From contig NZ_JACHXL010000003.1 of the NCBI RefSeq assembly GCF_014192115.1, positions 372,001 through 436,000 of the forward strand: a stretch of DNA of 64,000 nucleotides, in the 5' to 3' direction. The notes under the pieces are model-generated. The model had not been told where the DNA came from and made no database searches. It saw only the letters and a program-made list of their open reading frames with translations. This DNA is from Psychrobacter luti. Its GTDB lineage: Bacteria > Pseudomonadota > Gammaproteobacteria > Pseudomonadales > Moraxellaceae. The position numbers and the translations under genes were made by a program. Position 1 is the stretch's first letter; each line of letters begins with the position of its first letter. Of the stretch, positions 19,653 through 29,875 are shown piece after piece.

Positions 19653-19907
19653 GTGATTAGGAATCTAACATTGTTTATTGTTTAACAAAACTGATAGGAG
19701 TGATTGCTAAATACAAACGCTTCTGTCAGCGCATTTTTAGTTAGGCTTATGGCAAATATGTTAAAATTGTCATTTAATATGGTCGTTTAATTAAATCCCT
19801 AATTCTTAAGAGCGTTTATCGCGTTCTTATTCTATTGTTTCATGTTTATTGTTCCATCGATTTTTTGTTTGTCATCCATACTTCTCATTTGAATATTAGG
19901 ACACTCT
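19653..19907. other. Upstream region of tkt
   Basis: About 255 AT-rich bases (part of a 319-base gap) holding the presumed tkt promoter. Nothing else is recognised. Confidence 0.4.
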
Positions 19908-21905
19908 ATGCCAGCTCCAATTAGCGAACGTAAATTAGCCAATGCCATCCGTGTGTTGTCGTTTGATGCGGTTCAAAAAGCCAACTCTGGACATCCAGGC
20001 GCGCCGATGGGTATGGCTGATATTGCTGAAGTTTTGTGGCGTAAGTTTTTAAAGCATAACCCAGCCGATCCACAATGGCATAACCGCGATCGTTTTGTAT
20101 TATCAAACGGTCATGGCTCGATGCTTATTTATTCATTGCTGCATTTAACGGGTTATGATGTCAGCGTTGATGACCTAAAAGGTTTTCGTCAGTTGCACTC
20201 AAAAACCCCAGGCCATCCTGAGCTTGGCTACACCCCAGGTATTGAAACGACAACTGGTCCATTAGGTCAAGGTATTGCGAACGCCGTTGGTTTTGCAATT
20301 GCAGAGAAGACGCTAGCCGCGCAGTTTAACCGTGACGGTCATAAAATCGTCGACCATCATACTTATGCGTTCTTGGGTGATGGCTGCTTGATGGAAGGTA
20401 TTAGCCATGAAGTTTGCTCATTGGCTGGCACATTAGGATTGGGTAAGTTGGTATTCTTTTATGATGATAATGGCATTTCAATTGATGGTAATGTCGAAGG
20501 CTGGTTTACTGACGATACGCAAGCGCGTTTTGAAGCCTATGGCTGGCAGGTTATCAAAGTCGATGGTCATGATACCGATGAAATTACGCAAGCCACTGAG
20601 CAAGCGATTGCTGAGACCACTAAGCCAAGCTTAATCATCTGTAAAACCACGATTGGCGCGGGTAGCCCAAACAAGCAAGGCTTAGCAGCCAGTCATGGTG
20701 CACCACTTGGTGATGACGAAATTGTCTTAACCCGTGATGCGCTATCTTGGAAGCATGCACCATTTGAATTAGATGACGAAATCTATGAAGCGTGGGATGC
20801 GAAAGCCAAAGGCGATGTACAGCAGAAGAACTGGGATGCCGACTTTGAAGCGTATAAAAAGGCTTATCCAGAATTAGCAGCTGAATTACTACGTCGTTTA
20901 AATGGCGACTTGCCAGCGGAATTTGACAAGCAAGCACAAGAGTATATTCAGCAAACGCAAGAAGCGGGTGGTGATGTTGCCAGTCGTAAAGCCAGCCAAA
21001 ATGCCATTAATACCTTACAGCCATTATTGCCAGAGCTATTGGGCGGTTCAGCGGATCTAGCGGGCTCGAACCTTACGTTATTTAAAGATGCTAAAGGTAT
21101 CGAAAAAGATGCTGACGGCAACTATATCTATTATGGTGTACGCGAATTCGGCATGACGGCGATTGCCAATGGTATCGCGCTGCATGGTGGTTTTATCCCT
21201 TATGTTGCTACTTTCCTTATGTTTATGGAATACGCACGTAACGCTGTCCGTATGGGCGCGTTGATGAAACAACGTATCATCCATGTTTATACACATGACT
21301 CTATCGGTTTGGGTGAAGATGGTCCAACGCATCAGCCAGTCGAGCAACTAACCAGCCTACGCACTACGCCAAATCTACGTACATGGCGTCCTTGTGATGC
21401 GACCGAGTCTGCTAGTGCTTGGGTTGAGGCAATTAAATCAGAAAACAATCCATCAGCGCTAATCTTTAGCCGTCAAAGCCTGCCACATCAAGCACGTGAT
21501 GCTGAGCAAGTTGCTAATATCACTAAGGGTGGTTATGTGCTTGCCAAAGAGCAAAGCGAGCTACAAGCAATTATCATCGCGACTGGTTCAGAAGTCGGCC
21601 TTGCTATGCAAGCGTATGAGACGTTAAGTGCAAATGGCGTTGGCGTCCGTGTGGTCTCTATGCCGTGTGCTGAAATCTTTATGGAGCAAGATGCTAGCTA
21701 CCGTGAAGCGGTATTGCCAGCCAATATCCGTGCTCGCGTCGCTGTAGAAGCCGCCCATGTAGATTACTGGTATAAGTTTGTCGGTCTTGATGGTAAAGTC
21801 ATCGGTATGACGACTTATGGTGAATCAGCGCCTGCTGAGGAATTATATAAAGAGTTTGGCATTACTACTGATGCAGTGGTTGATGCGGTCAATAGTTTGG
21901 TCTGA
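19908..21905 (+). CDS. tkt: Transketolase
   Basis: Thiamine diphosphate enzyme of 665 residues that moves two-carbon units between sugar phosphates in the pentose phosphate pathway. The TPP/metal domain shows [46 protein letters not shown] and the [12 protein letters not shown] metal site. The pyrimidine domain has [12 protein letters not shown] and FGVREFGM-like [20 protein letters not shown], and [15 protein letters not shown] carries the conserved His. The C-terminal domain ends at the stop at 21905. AGGA lies 10 bases before the ATG. It is monocistronic and is followed by a terminator, then by the AT-rich two-gene unit. Confidence 0.96.
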   Translation: MPAPISERKLANAIRVLSFDAVQKANSGHPGAPMGMADIAEVLWRKFLKHNPADPQWHNRDRFVLSNGHGSMLIYSLLHLTGYDVSVDDLKGFRQLHSKTPGHPELGYTPGIETTTGPLGQGIANAVGFAIAEKTLAAQFNRDGHKIVDHHTYAFLGDGCLMEGISHEVCSLAGTLGLGKLVFFYDDNGISIDGNVEGWFTDDTQARFEAYGWQVIKVDGHDTDEITQATEQAIAETTKPSLIICKTTIGAGSPNKQGLAASHGAPLGDDEIVLTRDALSWKHAPFELDDEIYEAWDAKAKGDVQQKNWDADFEAYKKAYPELAAELLRRLNGDLPAEFDKQAQEYIQQTQEAGGDVASRKASQNAINTLQPLLPELLGGSADLAGSNLTLFKDAKGIEKDADGNYIYYGVREFGMTAIANGIALHGGFIPYVATFLMFMEYARNAVRMGALMKQRIIHVYTHDSIGLGEDGPTHQPVEQLTSLRTTPNLRTWRPCDATESASAWVEAIKSENNPSALIFSRQSLPHQARDAEQVANITKGGYVLAKEQSELQAIIIATGSEVGLAMQAYETLSANGVGVRVVSMPCAEIFMEQDASYREAVLPANIRARVAVEAAHVDYWYKFVGLDGKVIGMTTYGESAPAEELYKEFGITTDAVVDAVNSLV

Positions 21906-21939
21906 TTAATCAAGGCTTAGACTTGGTTTTTAAGTCTAT

Positions 21940-21976
21940 AAAAGAGCTGCTGGAGTAATCTGGCAGCTCTTTTTTA
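21940..21976 (+). terminator. Terminator after tkt
   Basis: Stem AAAAGAGCTGC / GCAGCTCTTTT followed by T residues. It lies just before the end of the convergent accessory gene. Confidence 0.85.
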
Positions 21977-21992
21977 TGTTTCGATGCATAAA

Positions 21993-23096
21993 TTAAGATG
22001 TTCTAGTAGGACTAGAGTTAGGTATACAGCCCCAACTTAAAATTAACTCACCAATCTTATTCCAGTGAGTTAAAATATCCGGTTCTACATCAAGTGAGTT
22101 TAAATTTAGTTTGTTCATATAATCAAGTGATCTTTTAAGAATATTATCTCCAAACCCCTCGATTTTTCCACATTTATGGCACTCATAGCAAGTTTCATTG
22201 ATGAGACATTGTGATGAGGCAAACTTATGATTTGTATGTAATATACTCAGCCAATAATCTCCATGTTTACTATCAAGATTAATAGCATTTTTTAAGGATA
22301 ATCCTTCTTTATGATCAAAATACTCTCTGAAACTTATATTTACAGTTTTAAACGCTTTGATGATATCTAAACTCTCTATATCTTTAGGGACTTTGTTCTC
22401 GCAAACAACTTCTTCGATGACTTTAATAGGTAGTAATGACTCAATCTCTCTGACATCAATAATATGAGCAAGACTATTGTTATTGTATTCTTTGTCAAAA
22501 TCTTTGAATAAATTTGCCGTACTACCTTTGCCTTTTGCTGGATGAGATTTATCATTATCTATTATGCACAGAGTTATCTCACTATCGTTTGTTAAATCGT
22601 CAAATCTTTGCTTGCATTGGCTACCAGCTCCCTGACAAAAATTTAAACCTACTCCAAGATTTAAAGGAGAAATTTTCCTTACATAATATTTAGCAATTAG
22701 TGTATACATATCAAAATCATTCTTTCCTTCAGTAATGAAATTTACATACTCAGTATTAGAAGTACTAACAAAGTATTTATAACCCATTCTAATAGCAAAT
22801 TGGTTATTAGATAGACTGCATTCTATACCGTTAAAATTGAAATCTACAATACAATATACTAGAAGTTGAGGAACTATTTGATGGTACTCACGCCTTGTGA
22901 TATCTATCTCATAAACAAAATTTTTCGTAGGTGTGTCATAAATATTTGAGTTTAATATTTGATTGATTGCGTCAGTACCTAAAATAACTATATTTTTTCT
23001 TAACCCATAACTTGTAATTAAGTTCCTTAAAGCTAAGTAACGATTTAAGTCGTTTACATAATCAGCAGGATTACAATTAATTATCTTGAATAACAT
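21993..23096 (-). CDS. TOPRIM/DUF4435-like partner protein of the adjacent ATPase
   Basis: 367 residues, not firmly recognised. Residues about 118-222 resemble a TOPRIM/DUF4435 nuclease core: Glu123 in FITEGKNDFDMY, a small-residue turn GAGSQ (156-160), Asp180 and Asp182 in LCIIDNDK, and REIESLLP (216-223), like the YEIENLL stretch of DUF4435 proteins. The first 115 residues match nothing I know. A Cys/His cluster follows (H287, H290, C297, C303, C306, C309), a possible zinc site. The ATG overlaps the ATPase stop by one base (TAATG) with AGGA upstream, so the pair is co-translated. Composition is markedly AT-rich compared with flanking tkt. A nuclease or toxin effector role is inferred from the pairing. 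Confidence 0.6.
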   Translation of the reverse strand: MLFKIINCNPADYVNDLNRYLALRNLITSYGLRKNIVILGTDAINQILNSNIYDTPTKNFVYEIDITRREYHQIVPQLLVYCIVDFNFNGIECSLSNNQFAIRMGYKYFVSTSNTEYVNFITEGKNDFDMYTLIAKYYVRKISPLNLGVGLNFCQGAGSQCKQRFDDLTNDSEITLCIIDNDKSHPAKGKGSTANLFKDFDKEYNNNSLAHIIDVREIESLLPIKVIEEVVCENKVPKDIESLDIIKAFKTVNISFREYFDHKEGLSLKNAINLDSKHGDYWLSILHTNHKFASSQCLINETCYECHKCGKIEGFGDNILKRSLDYMNKLNLNSLDVEPDILTHWNKIGELILSWGCIPNSSPTRTS

Positions 23097-24670
23097 TATT
23101 TCCGTCCTGAAAAGAAACCAACAGGCCATGATTCAAGAAAGCCTTCATTATTGAAATATGAAAATTTAATATTAGTGGTACTACTATCGTTGTCTTTGTC
23201 AAATAGAACTATGTTAACATCTTGGGGATCTAGCTTATTATTTTCTATACAATCCCCAAGAGTATCAATTATAGTTTGGCTATGAGTTTCAAAGGTTATA
23301 ATTAATGGTATTCTTTTCTTTTTAGAAAGCTTAATTGCTGAAACGAACATTCTCGCTAGTCTAGCCTGATATTCAGGATGTAAATGTAATTCAGGTTGTT
23401 CAATAGCAAATATCAAAGTCACACGCCGATCAAAAACAGTTTTTCGTTTTGTCATTTCTATCCAAATAGATGCAACAATAGGAAGTATTTGGGAAAAACC
23501 GAAGCCCATATCATTGATATTATATTCTCTTCCATCATTTCCTATTTTTATTTTTAAAGCATAATGTAAACCTTCTTCTTTGACTTGAACTTGAAAGTCA
23601 AAATTTTCAATTGTCCAATCAGAGAACCTTTTGTTTTCATTGCTATCAAAAGACTTTAGTAACATTGCTAAGTTTGAACCAGTATGGTCAATCTCTTTAA
23701 CTTGTAAGTCTTGATGCCGGTAATATCGCTCTGCTGTAGAGCGAAGAGGGGCTATATATTTGACATTCTTAAAAGTTCTTTCCATTTCATTATTTAACTG
23801 TTCTAAAACGTGAGGTATGTTTGCAGATAGGGAAAGCTGATAAACAATATCGCAAATTTCTTTTTCATTATCTTCTAAGTTTGACATGAATTTATGGTTA
23901 TTTTTGAATATTTTTATTAATATGTTTTTTATCTCATCTCTTTCAACTATTCCTATACACAAAAGCTTTCGGAAGATTCTGTCTTCACTGTCTTCACTGT
24001 CTTCACTGTCTTCACTGTCTTCACTGTATAATTTCAACTTAGTAAAAAGAGAGTCGTAGAAAAAATCTCCTAATCTATCTTCATTAAAACCATACTCTGA
24101 CTTATCATTTATTAAAGTAATACGAGGTAGAAACTGGTTGGTAGAAACATACCTTAATTTCTCAGGAAATGACTGTAAATTATCATTTATATATAATTCA
24201 CAATCAAGATTTTCATTAAAAATAAAACTATATTTAATATCATAAATACTTATAATTAACTCTTTAGCTATAGTCTTGTTCTTAGCTTCAGTAACCCCTA
24301 CGTTCACTATAACAGGTATATCTTTAGAGTTATATTTATCTATTCCTATTAGTCTTTGTTTTCTCCTGAGAACTGTATGGTCTATAAAATTCAAAGTTAG
24401 CTTAAAATCAAAATATATTATATTCTCTTTACTATCATCTTTTTTAGCTTCTGAAAAAGCTCCAAAATCTACATAAGAGCTATACCATAATATCGGTCCA
24501 GTAGTATTAGCTTCAACTGATTGTCTTAATAATGGAAGGCTTCGTAAAAACGAGCTTTTACCGCTACTATTCTTACCTATTAGAACTGTTAAAGGCTTCA
24601 AGTCTACATAAGGCGCATCATCGTCGTTCGGAAAACTACGTAGGTTTCTAAGTCTTATTGATTTTAACAT
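23096..24670 (-). CDS. OLD/AAA15-type ATPase with DUF3696-like C-terminus
   Basis: 524 residues from ATG 24670 (MLKSIRLRNLRSF is the usual start of this class; a TTG 12 codons upstream is less likely). Walker A is GKNSSGKS at 32-39. The ABC-like signature is GFGFSQ near 389-394, Walker B runs into EQPELHLHP (424-432), and the switch is ETHS near 461-464. The C-terminal LESWPVGFF is typical of DUF3696 ends. These traits place it with SMC/RecF-like overcoming-lysogenization-defect (OLD) ATPases used in many defence modules. A (SED)5 repeat interrupts the arm region at about 216-230. First gene of a two-gene AT-rich operon; the partner is a TOPRIM-like protein. Confidence 0.8.
   Translation of the reverse strand: MLKSIRLRNLRSFPNDDDAPYVDLKPLTVLIGKNSSGKSSFLRSLPLLRQSVEANTTGPILWYSSYVDFGAFSEAKKDDSKENIIYFDFKLTLNFIDHTVLRRKQRLIGIDKYNSKDIPVIVNVGVTEAKNKTIAKELIISIYDIKYSFIFNENLDCELYINDNLQSFPEKLRYVSTNQFLPRITLINDKSEYGFNEDRLGDFFYDSLFTKLKLYSEDSEDSEDSEDSEDRIFRKLLCIGIVERDEIKNILIKIFKNNHKFMSNLEDNEKEICDIVYQLSLSANIPHVLEQLNNEMERTFKNVKYIAPLRSTAERYYRHQDLQVKEIDHTGSNLAMLLKSFDSNENKRFSDWTIENFDFQVQVKEEGLHYALKIKIGNDGREYNINDMGFGFSQILPIVASIWIEMTKRKTVFDRRVTLIFAIEQPELHLHPEYQARLARMFVSAIKLSKKKRIPLIITFETHSQTIIDTLGDCIENNKLDPQDVNIVLFDKDNDSSTTNIKFSYFNNEGFLESWPVGFFSGRK
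23982..24026 (-). repeat. Five tandem copies of a 9-bp unit inside the ATPase gene
   Basis: Five perfect, head-to-tail copies of TCTTCACTG (plus strand), coding for Ser-Glu-Asp repeated five times on the minus strand. The unit is a multiple of three, so copy-number change would lengthen or shorten the protein without a frameshift. Confidence 0.95.
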
Positions 24671-24877
24671 TATATTATTCCAGTGAAACAAGATTAAAGT
24701 TTGCAATATATCATAGTGATAATTACTATACTCAATATATTTAGGTGGATATACAAATATTGAGCATTGAAGTATCTAATCTATATTCATTGAATTATTT
24801 TTAGTTATATTGAGAGCTATGCTTTTTATTCAAGCAAGGTGCATAATCTGACTTTAAGGAAATATGCTTTAAAACCA

Positions 24878-24918
24878 AAAAAAGAGTTGCTAGGATTTCT
24901 AGCAACTCTTTTTTTTGA
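24878..24918. terminator. Bidirectional terminator between yceI and the ATPase promoter region
   Basis: A 13-bp perfect stem (AAAGAGTTGCTAG / CTAGCAACTCTTT) with a 5-base loop and A/T tracts on both sides. It ends yceI on the minus strand and insulates the two-gene unit downstream. Confidence 0.9.
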
Positions 24919-24940
24919 CTATTTTTAAAGTTATTTAAAA

Positions 24941-25546
24941 TCAGTTAGCAGCAATCAGCTTACCTGATATCTCAAGTGGGATGATATTACTAATAAGTTT
25001 TGGGAAAGCCGTCACCCCGTAGTTATAGCGATCTACCATGCCCGTGGCGCGAAACTTTAACGTCGGTTGAGAGGTGACAGGGTCAATTTCGACATCCGAT
25101 AAAGTCACTCTTACCGTTAACGGTTTGGTTTGACCTAAGGCGGTAAAGTCGCCCGTGACACTGGCTTCTTTAGGCGTAATCATCTTGATTTTTTTTGAGA
25201 CAAACGTCATCGTCGGATATTGCTGTGTGTTTAGCAGCTCCTTACGTCGTAAAAAAGAGTCACGTAGCCTGCGCTCGGTATCGATGCTATTGGTATGCAC
25301 GGTAAAATTAATGGTCGTACTCTCAGGCTTTTTGACGTCATAATTGATCGCCCCATTTACCTTACGAAACTTACCGTCAGTGGTCGCCTTGCCTAAGTAT
25401 TTGACCTCAAAATCTGCGCTGGTCTTAGGTACGTCCAGCTTCCACTTTTGTGGCATCGTATTAGCGGCCAGTCCCATCATAGGCAAAGATAATAATAAAG
25501 AGGTGCCAAGCGTAATTTTTAGCAAAGAGGCGGCGCGAGTATTCAT
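24941..25546 (-). CDS. YceI-family periplasmic lipid-binding protein
   Basis: 201 residues from the start chosen at 25546, which gives a clean signal peptide (MNTRAASLLKITLGTSLLLS..GLAA, cleavage near residue 28); the frame is open further upstream without a signal. The mature part shows the YceI lipocalin-like barrel: WKLDVPKTSADFEVKYLG, INFTVHTNSIDTERRLRDSFLRRKELLNTQQYPTMTFVS and a final IPLEISGKLIA. The family binds isoprenoid-type lipids in the periplasm; the ligand here is not known. Single gene, divergent from the broken NERD gene. Confidence 0.88.
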   Translation of the reverse strand: MNTRAASLLKITLGTSLLLSLPMMGLAANTMPQKWKLDVPKTSADFEVKYLGKATTDGKFRKVNGAINYDVKKPESTTINFTVHTNSIDTERRLRDSFLRRKELLNTQQYPTMTFVSKKIKMITPKEASVTGDFTALGQTKPLTVRVTLSDVEIDPVTSQPTLKFRATGMVDRYNYGVTAFPKLISNIIPLEISGKLIAAN

Positions 25547-25678
25547 ACGTATGATCCAAAGGGTAGTAATAAAGTCGTCAGTATTAAACATGCTTTTAGA
25601 GCATGACTGAGCGTTATAGCTGAAATAATAATGTGATAGCCTACTACAATTGTGCTGTTTCAATGTATTATTAAAGTT

Positions 25679-26746
25679 ATGAGCGATTTAGAAGTAAGCA
25701 TTAGTAAGGGCGTATCGCTTAAAATAAGTAATTTAATCCTTTATATAGTAGAAAAAATCATGTCGCTAATGTCCAGCTTTAAAGGTGTTTTAGGCGAAAC
25801 TGTCATCAACATTGCCATGTGGCTAAAACTTGAAAAAGACGTTTATCATCGCCTGAATAATATCACTTTGCCATTAGCGGATGGCGGCAGCACCCAAATC
25901 GACCATGTCATCGTTTCTATATATGGCATCTTTGTCATCGAAACCAAAAACTATAAAGGCTAGATATTCGGTAATGAGAAGCAAAGACAGTGGACGCAGG
26001 TCATCATGGGTCGTAAGTATAAATTTCAAAATCCACTACGGCAGAATTATCTGCATATCAAAACATTAGCAGATTTGTTAGAGCTGGATTTGAGTTATTT
26101 CCATTCGATGATTGCGTTCATTGGTGAGTGTGAGCTTAAAACTCGCGATGAGCTGCCTGAGCATGTATTGACCAGCGGCATGGCATCTTATGTTAAGAAA
26201 AAACAGGATAAGTTACTAAGCGAGGATGAAGTTAAAGCTATTGTTGAGCAGATTGAAAGCAATAGATTTAGCAAGTCTTGGAAAACCAATAGACAGCATA
26301 AAGCCTATTTAAAAGACAAACATAGCCCGTCAAATAAGCAAGCTAGTGATAAACCAAATGCTAAATCAGTTACTAAACCAGCTAATCAGCTTGCGTCTAA
26401 GCCAATAGTAAAAGAGTCTCCTAAAAAAACCACCCTTCAAAGCATAGGAGTGCCGCGATGGTCTGGTCAGACTGAAATTGAGTCTAGCGATTTACTGAAT
26501 GATAGTTTAAGTACTCAGCAGATAAGTACGCCACATAATATGGCTGATAAAGTGTTTGTCACGCCGTTTGAGGTTTTGGAATCAGCGCCAATAAACCAAA
26601 CAACTATTTTAGCTCAAGCGCCAAATTGCCCTAAGTGCAATAGCGAGATGGTTAAACGCGTTGCCAAAAAAGGCCAGCAGCAAGGTCAGCCCTTTTTTGG
26701 TTGCAGTCAATTTTCTAAGTGTCGCGGGGTGGTGAATGTTGATTAG
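25679..26746 (+). pseudogene. NERD-domain / topoisomerase-type zinc finger protein, interrupted by an amber codon
   Basis: Two open stretches in the same frame (25679-25963 and 25964-26746) are parted by a single TAG at 25961-25963. The upstream piece ends in IDHVIVSIYGIFVIETKNYKG and the downstream piece continues IFGNEKQRQWTQ, the exact continuity of a NERD (nuclease-related) domain. The usual residue at the stop is Trp (KGWIFG), so one G-to-A change (TGG to TAG) explains it. The C-terminus has a four-Cys topoisomerase-type zinc finger (CPKCNSEM...FFGCSQFSKCRG), with a long Lys/Ser/Pro-rich linker between. The reading frame beyond the stop is otherwise intact, so the lesion is recent or suppressed. 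Start codon is uncertain (25652 or 25679). Confidence 0.85.
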
Positions 26747-26758
26747 GTTGTCCTTATT

Positions 26759-27730
26759 CTAACCATAAATCTCTTCTAAACGTAAACACGCAACCAATCG
26801 ACCGTCCCACTCTCGCAGTTTTGGCTCTATTTCACTGCATTGTTGTTTGGCATAAGGACAGCGCTTGTGCAGGGCGCAGCCACTTGGCGGATTAAGCGGA
26901 CTCGGCAGCTCACCATGTAAGGTTAAATCATTTTTATGACCACTGACAGTCGGTGCGGCCGCCAATAAAGCAATGGTATAAGGATGCTTTGGCGCATTAT
27001 AAATTGCTTCTTTAGACCCATGCTCGACGGCTTGACCCAGATACATCACCATCACATCATCAGCGACATGGCGCACTACTGATAAATTGTGTGAGATGAA
27101 AACGTAAGCGGTATGATATTCATCCTGTAAATCCATAAATAGATTTAACACTTGCGCTTGAATCGACACATCTAGCGCGGAGGTCGGCTCATCAGCGACG
27201 ACAATTTTAGGGTTTAACATCATTGCGCGGGCGAGGGCAATCCGTTGGCGCTGACCCCCTGAAAACATATGCGGATAACGGCCCGCATGTTCGGGACGTA
27301 GACCGACATGTCTCATCATCTCGTTTATTTTGTCACGCTTTTCTTCTTTAGATAGCTTGGTATGAATATCTAAGGGTTCAGTCAGTTGATAGCCAATCGT
27401 ATGACGCGGGTTGAGGCTGCCATAAGGGTTTTGGAATACCATTTGAATTTCGGTACGCAACTCTTTTAATGCTTTTCTACTGTAGCCGGTCGTCGCTTCA
27501 TCATTGATAAACAGCTCGCCGTCAGTAGGTTGCTCGATGAGCGTTAGCTGGCGGGCAAGCGTTGATTTACCGCAGCCTGACTCACCAACGACTGCAAGCG
27601 TTTTGCCCGCTTCAAGCTCAAAAGAGATACCATTTAACGCTTTAACATACGCTTTAGGCTTACCCAATCCTTGTGATACGGGGTAATGCTTGTGTAGGTT
27701 GTCTGCTTTTAAGACCACTTTATGACTCAT
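26759..27730 (-). CDS. dppF: Dipeptide ABC transporter ATP-binding protein DppF
   Basis: ABC ATPase of 323 residues. Walker A is [12 protein letters not shown], the Q-loop is [13 protein letters not shown], the signature is [14 protein letters not shown], Walker B is [12 protein letters not shown], and the H-loop is FISHNLSVV. The oligopeptide C-terminal domain has [11 protein letters not shown], whose Cys residues can bind an iron-sulfur cluster in this family. The start at 27730 gives [18 protein letters not shown]; the longer frame is hydrophobic and overlaps dppD deeply. It overlaps the dppD stop by 11 bases, consistent with coupled translation as the last gene of dppABCDF. Confidence 0.93.
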   Translation of the reverse strand: MSHKVVLKADNLHKHYPVSQGLGKPKAYVKALNGISFELEAGKTLAVVGESGCGKSTLARQLTLIEQPTDGELFINDEATTGYSRKALKELRTEIQMVFQNPYGSLNPRHTIGYQLTEPLDIHTKLSKEEKRDKINEMMRHVGLRPEHAGRYPHMFSGGQRQRIALARAMMLNPKIVVADEPTSALDVSIQAQVLNLFMDLQDEYHTAYVFISHNLSVVRHVADDVMVMYLGQAVEHGSKEAIYNAPKHPYTIALLAAAPTVSGHKNDLTLHGELPSPLNPPSGCALHKRCPYAKQQCSEIEPKLREWDGRLVACLRLEEIYG

Positions 27731-28808
27731 GCTGTGACTCCAAAGTAGCAGGGTGAGGGGTAGAGGTGCGAGAAGGTAGATTAGGCAATTCAGAGTGAAT
27801 ACAGCGCACTTTGCCATTGGGCGTATCTAAAATGGGCGGCGGTACTTCACAAGCAGCCTCTTTATAGGGACAACGTGGAGACAATAAACAACCGCTTGGG
27901 CGATCATATTGGCTTGGTACGACACCCGGCAAACTATTGAGCCTGTCTTGCCCAATAGCCAGCTCAGGTATGGCTTGTAGTAAAGCTTCGGTATAAGGGT
28001 GAGCGGGATGTTGAAAAATCTCTGGTACTGTACTGGTTTCAACCACTTGTCCGGCATACATGACGGCAACATCGCGTGAGTTTTGCGCGACCAAACCCAA
28101 GTCATGGGTAATCAAGACCATTGCCATTTGTTTTTCGCGCTGTAAACGGCTGAGTAAATCCATAATTTGCGCTTGCACCGTGACATCAAGCGCTGTGGTT
28201 GGCTCATCGGCAATCAGCAGTTTTGGCTCACAAGCAATTGCCATGGCAATCATAACCCGCTGACTCATACCGCCCGATAATTGATGCGGATATACTTTGA
28301 GACGATTTTTAGCATCGGGCATCTCAACCAATTCTAGCAGCTCTAAGATACGCGCCTGTACTGCCGCACCCCGTAAACCAAGGTGCTTGCGTAGTACTTC
28401 ACCCAATTGCATCTCAATGGTGAAGCTTGGATTTAGGCAAGACATCGCATTTTGAAAAATCATAGAAATGTCTTTGCCAATGATGCCGCGTTTTTCTTTG
28501 GCTGGCATAATTAGCATGTCTTTATTATCAAACATCACTCGCTTGGCACGCACGGTGGCAGAAGGTGGTAATAGTCCCATGAGCGCCATCATGGTGACGG
28601 ACTTACCTGAGCCTGATTCACCAACGACGGCGATAACTTCGCCCTGGGTGATTTTTAATGAGACATCATCAACGGCTCGAAAAGCACGCGCGCCTTGACC
28701 AAAGGTGACCGAAAGATTTTCAATATCTAACAAGAGTGGCGCTTCTTTTATTAACGAGCCATTCATAGAGGTATTGGTAAGCGCTGTTTTATTTAAGGTA
28801 TCAGTCAT
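27720..28808 (-). CDS. dppD: Dipeptide ABC transporter ATP-binding protein DppD
   Basis: 362-residue ABC ATPase that energises peptide uptake with DppF. Walker A is [16 protein letters not shown], the signature is [14 protein letters not shown], Walker B is [18 protein letters not shown], and the H-loop is [10 protein letters not shown]. The oligo_HPY C-terminal domain has [18 protein letters not shown] 20-residue Asn/Thr-rich N-terminus precedes the domain. It starts one base after dppC, with AGGTGA 7 bases before the ATG. Confidence 0.93.
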   Translation of the reverse strand: MTDTLNKTALTNTSMNGSLIKEAPLLLDIENLSVTFGQGARAFRAVDDVSLKITQGEVIAVVGESGSGKSVTMMALMGLLPPSATVRAKRVMFDNKDMLIMPAKEKRGIIGKDISMIFQNAMSCLNPSFTIEMQLGEVLRKHLGLRGAAVQARILELLELVEMPDAKNRLKVYPHQLSGGMSQRVMIAMAIACEPKLLIADEPTTALDVTVQAQIMDLLSRLQREKQMAMVLITHDLGLVAQNSRDVAVMYAGQVVETSTVPEIFQHPAHPYTEALLQAIPELAIGQDRLNSLPGVVPSQYDRPSGCLLSPRCPYKEAACEVPPPILDTPNGKVRCIHSELPNLPSRTSTPHPATLESQHES

Positions 28809-28809
28809 C

Positions 28810-29724
28810 TTATGTCACCTGCTTTAATTTGGGGTCTAGCGCATCGCGTAGACCGTCACCGGTCAGGTTAATCGATAATGCGGCTAAAAAGATGGCGACA
28901 CCCGGCCAAATAGCGAGCCAAACATTACTTTGAATATATTGACGTGCTGTACCGAGCATTGCGCCCCATTCAGCATCTGGCGGTTGTACACCAAAACCTA
29001 AGAAACCAATTGCCCCTGCTTCCAAAATGGCAGAGGAAAAAATCATCGTCGCTTGGACGATGAGCGGTGCCATACAGTTGGGTAGAATGGTGATGAATAA
29101 TAAGCGCAGCACGCTAGCACCCATGACTTGCGAGGCAACAAAGTACTCACGTTGTAGCTCTACCATGGCGGTAGCGCGTGTCAGACGGATAAAAGGCGGC
29201 GTACAAACCAAGGCAATCGTAATAATTGTGTTGGTCATAGATGGTCCTAAGATAGCGGCAATGATGATAGCCAATAGCAAGCTTGGATAGGACATCAAAA
29301 TATCATTGACCAGCATCACCGCTTTGCCCCAAACCTTTGGCCAAAACGCGGCGCTAAGTCCTAATGAGACGCCGACCAACATAGCAAGGGTCGTCGCACT
29401 TAGGCCGATAAACAAAGAGTAACGCGCGCCATACATCACCCGAGATAAGGTATCTCGACCGGCATCATCAGTACCAAGCCAAAACATCGTATCGCCACCA
29501 CTCAGAAAGGCTGGTGGCAATTGCTCTTGACCGGTAAATAATTCATAAGGGTCATGCGGCGCAAGGGCGGGCGCGAGTATGGCGATAATCACCATCAAGG
29601 CCAGTACTATAAAACCAAGTACCGCGCCTTTATTGCGGTAAAATGTTGATAAAAATAGCTGCCAAGACGACGGCGGTGTGGCTGCCATCAGCTTAAGATC
29701 AGAGGGAAGAACAGAAGGCTTCAT
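28810..29724 (-). CDS. dppC: Dipeptide ABC transporter permease DppC
   Basis: About 304 residues with six transmembrane helices. The N-terminal OppC-type segment ([33 protein letters not shown]) is followed by the BPD_transp_1 domain and its EAA-like loop near [28 protein letters not shown], which contacts the ATPases. The second ATG (29724) is preferred because AGGAA lies 6 bases upstream of it but abuts the first. It is 1 base from dppD and separated from dppB by about 150 bases that contain an AT-rich hairpin. Confidence 0.92.
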   Translation of the reverse strand: MKPSVLPSDLKLMAATPPSSWQLFLSTFYRNKGAVLGFIVLALMVIIAILAPALAPHDPYELFTGQEQLPPAFLSGGDTMFWLGTDDAGRDTLSRVMYGARYSLFIGLSATTLAMLVGVSLGLSAAFWPKVWGKAVMLVNDILMSYPSLLLAIIIAAILGPSMTNTIITIALVCTPPFIRLTRATAMVELQREYFVASQVMGASVLRLLFITILPNCMAPLIVQATMIFSSAILEAGAIGFLGFGVQPPDAEWGAMLGTARQYIQSNVWLAIWPGVAIFLAALSINLTGDGLRDALDPKLKQVT

Positions 29725-29752
29725 GAGCATTTCCTACAGTGACTAGTGCTTT

Positions 29753-29781
29753 GCTAAAATTTAAAGTTTTAGAATTTTAGC
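29753..29781. repeat. AT-rich inverted repeat in the dppB-dppC gap
   Basis: A 9-bp stem GCTAAAATT / AATTTTAGC separated by 11 bases, lying between the dppB stop and dppC start. No T run follows on the minus strand, so it is not a standard terminator; an mRNA processing or stability element is possible. Confidence 0.5.
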
Positions 29782-29875
29782 CTTAATAAGTATTAAGCAT
29801 TTACTAAAAAATCACTCAAAACCATGCAAACAACAATAGCCACTATTTATAATATGAGTATTTATCAATGTTAAA

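Noticed and set aside
23982-24026. Short tandem repeats as a possible CRISPR array
   Set aside because: Units are 9 bp, contiguous with no spacers, and code for a Ser-Glu-Asp repeat within a good frame.
25961-25963. In-frame TAG in the NERD gene read as pyrrolysine or a programmed stop
   Set aside because: No pyl genes or recoding element are visible, and the expected residue at the site is Trp, so a nonsense mutation is simpler.
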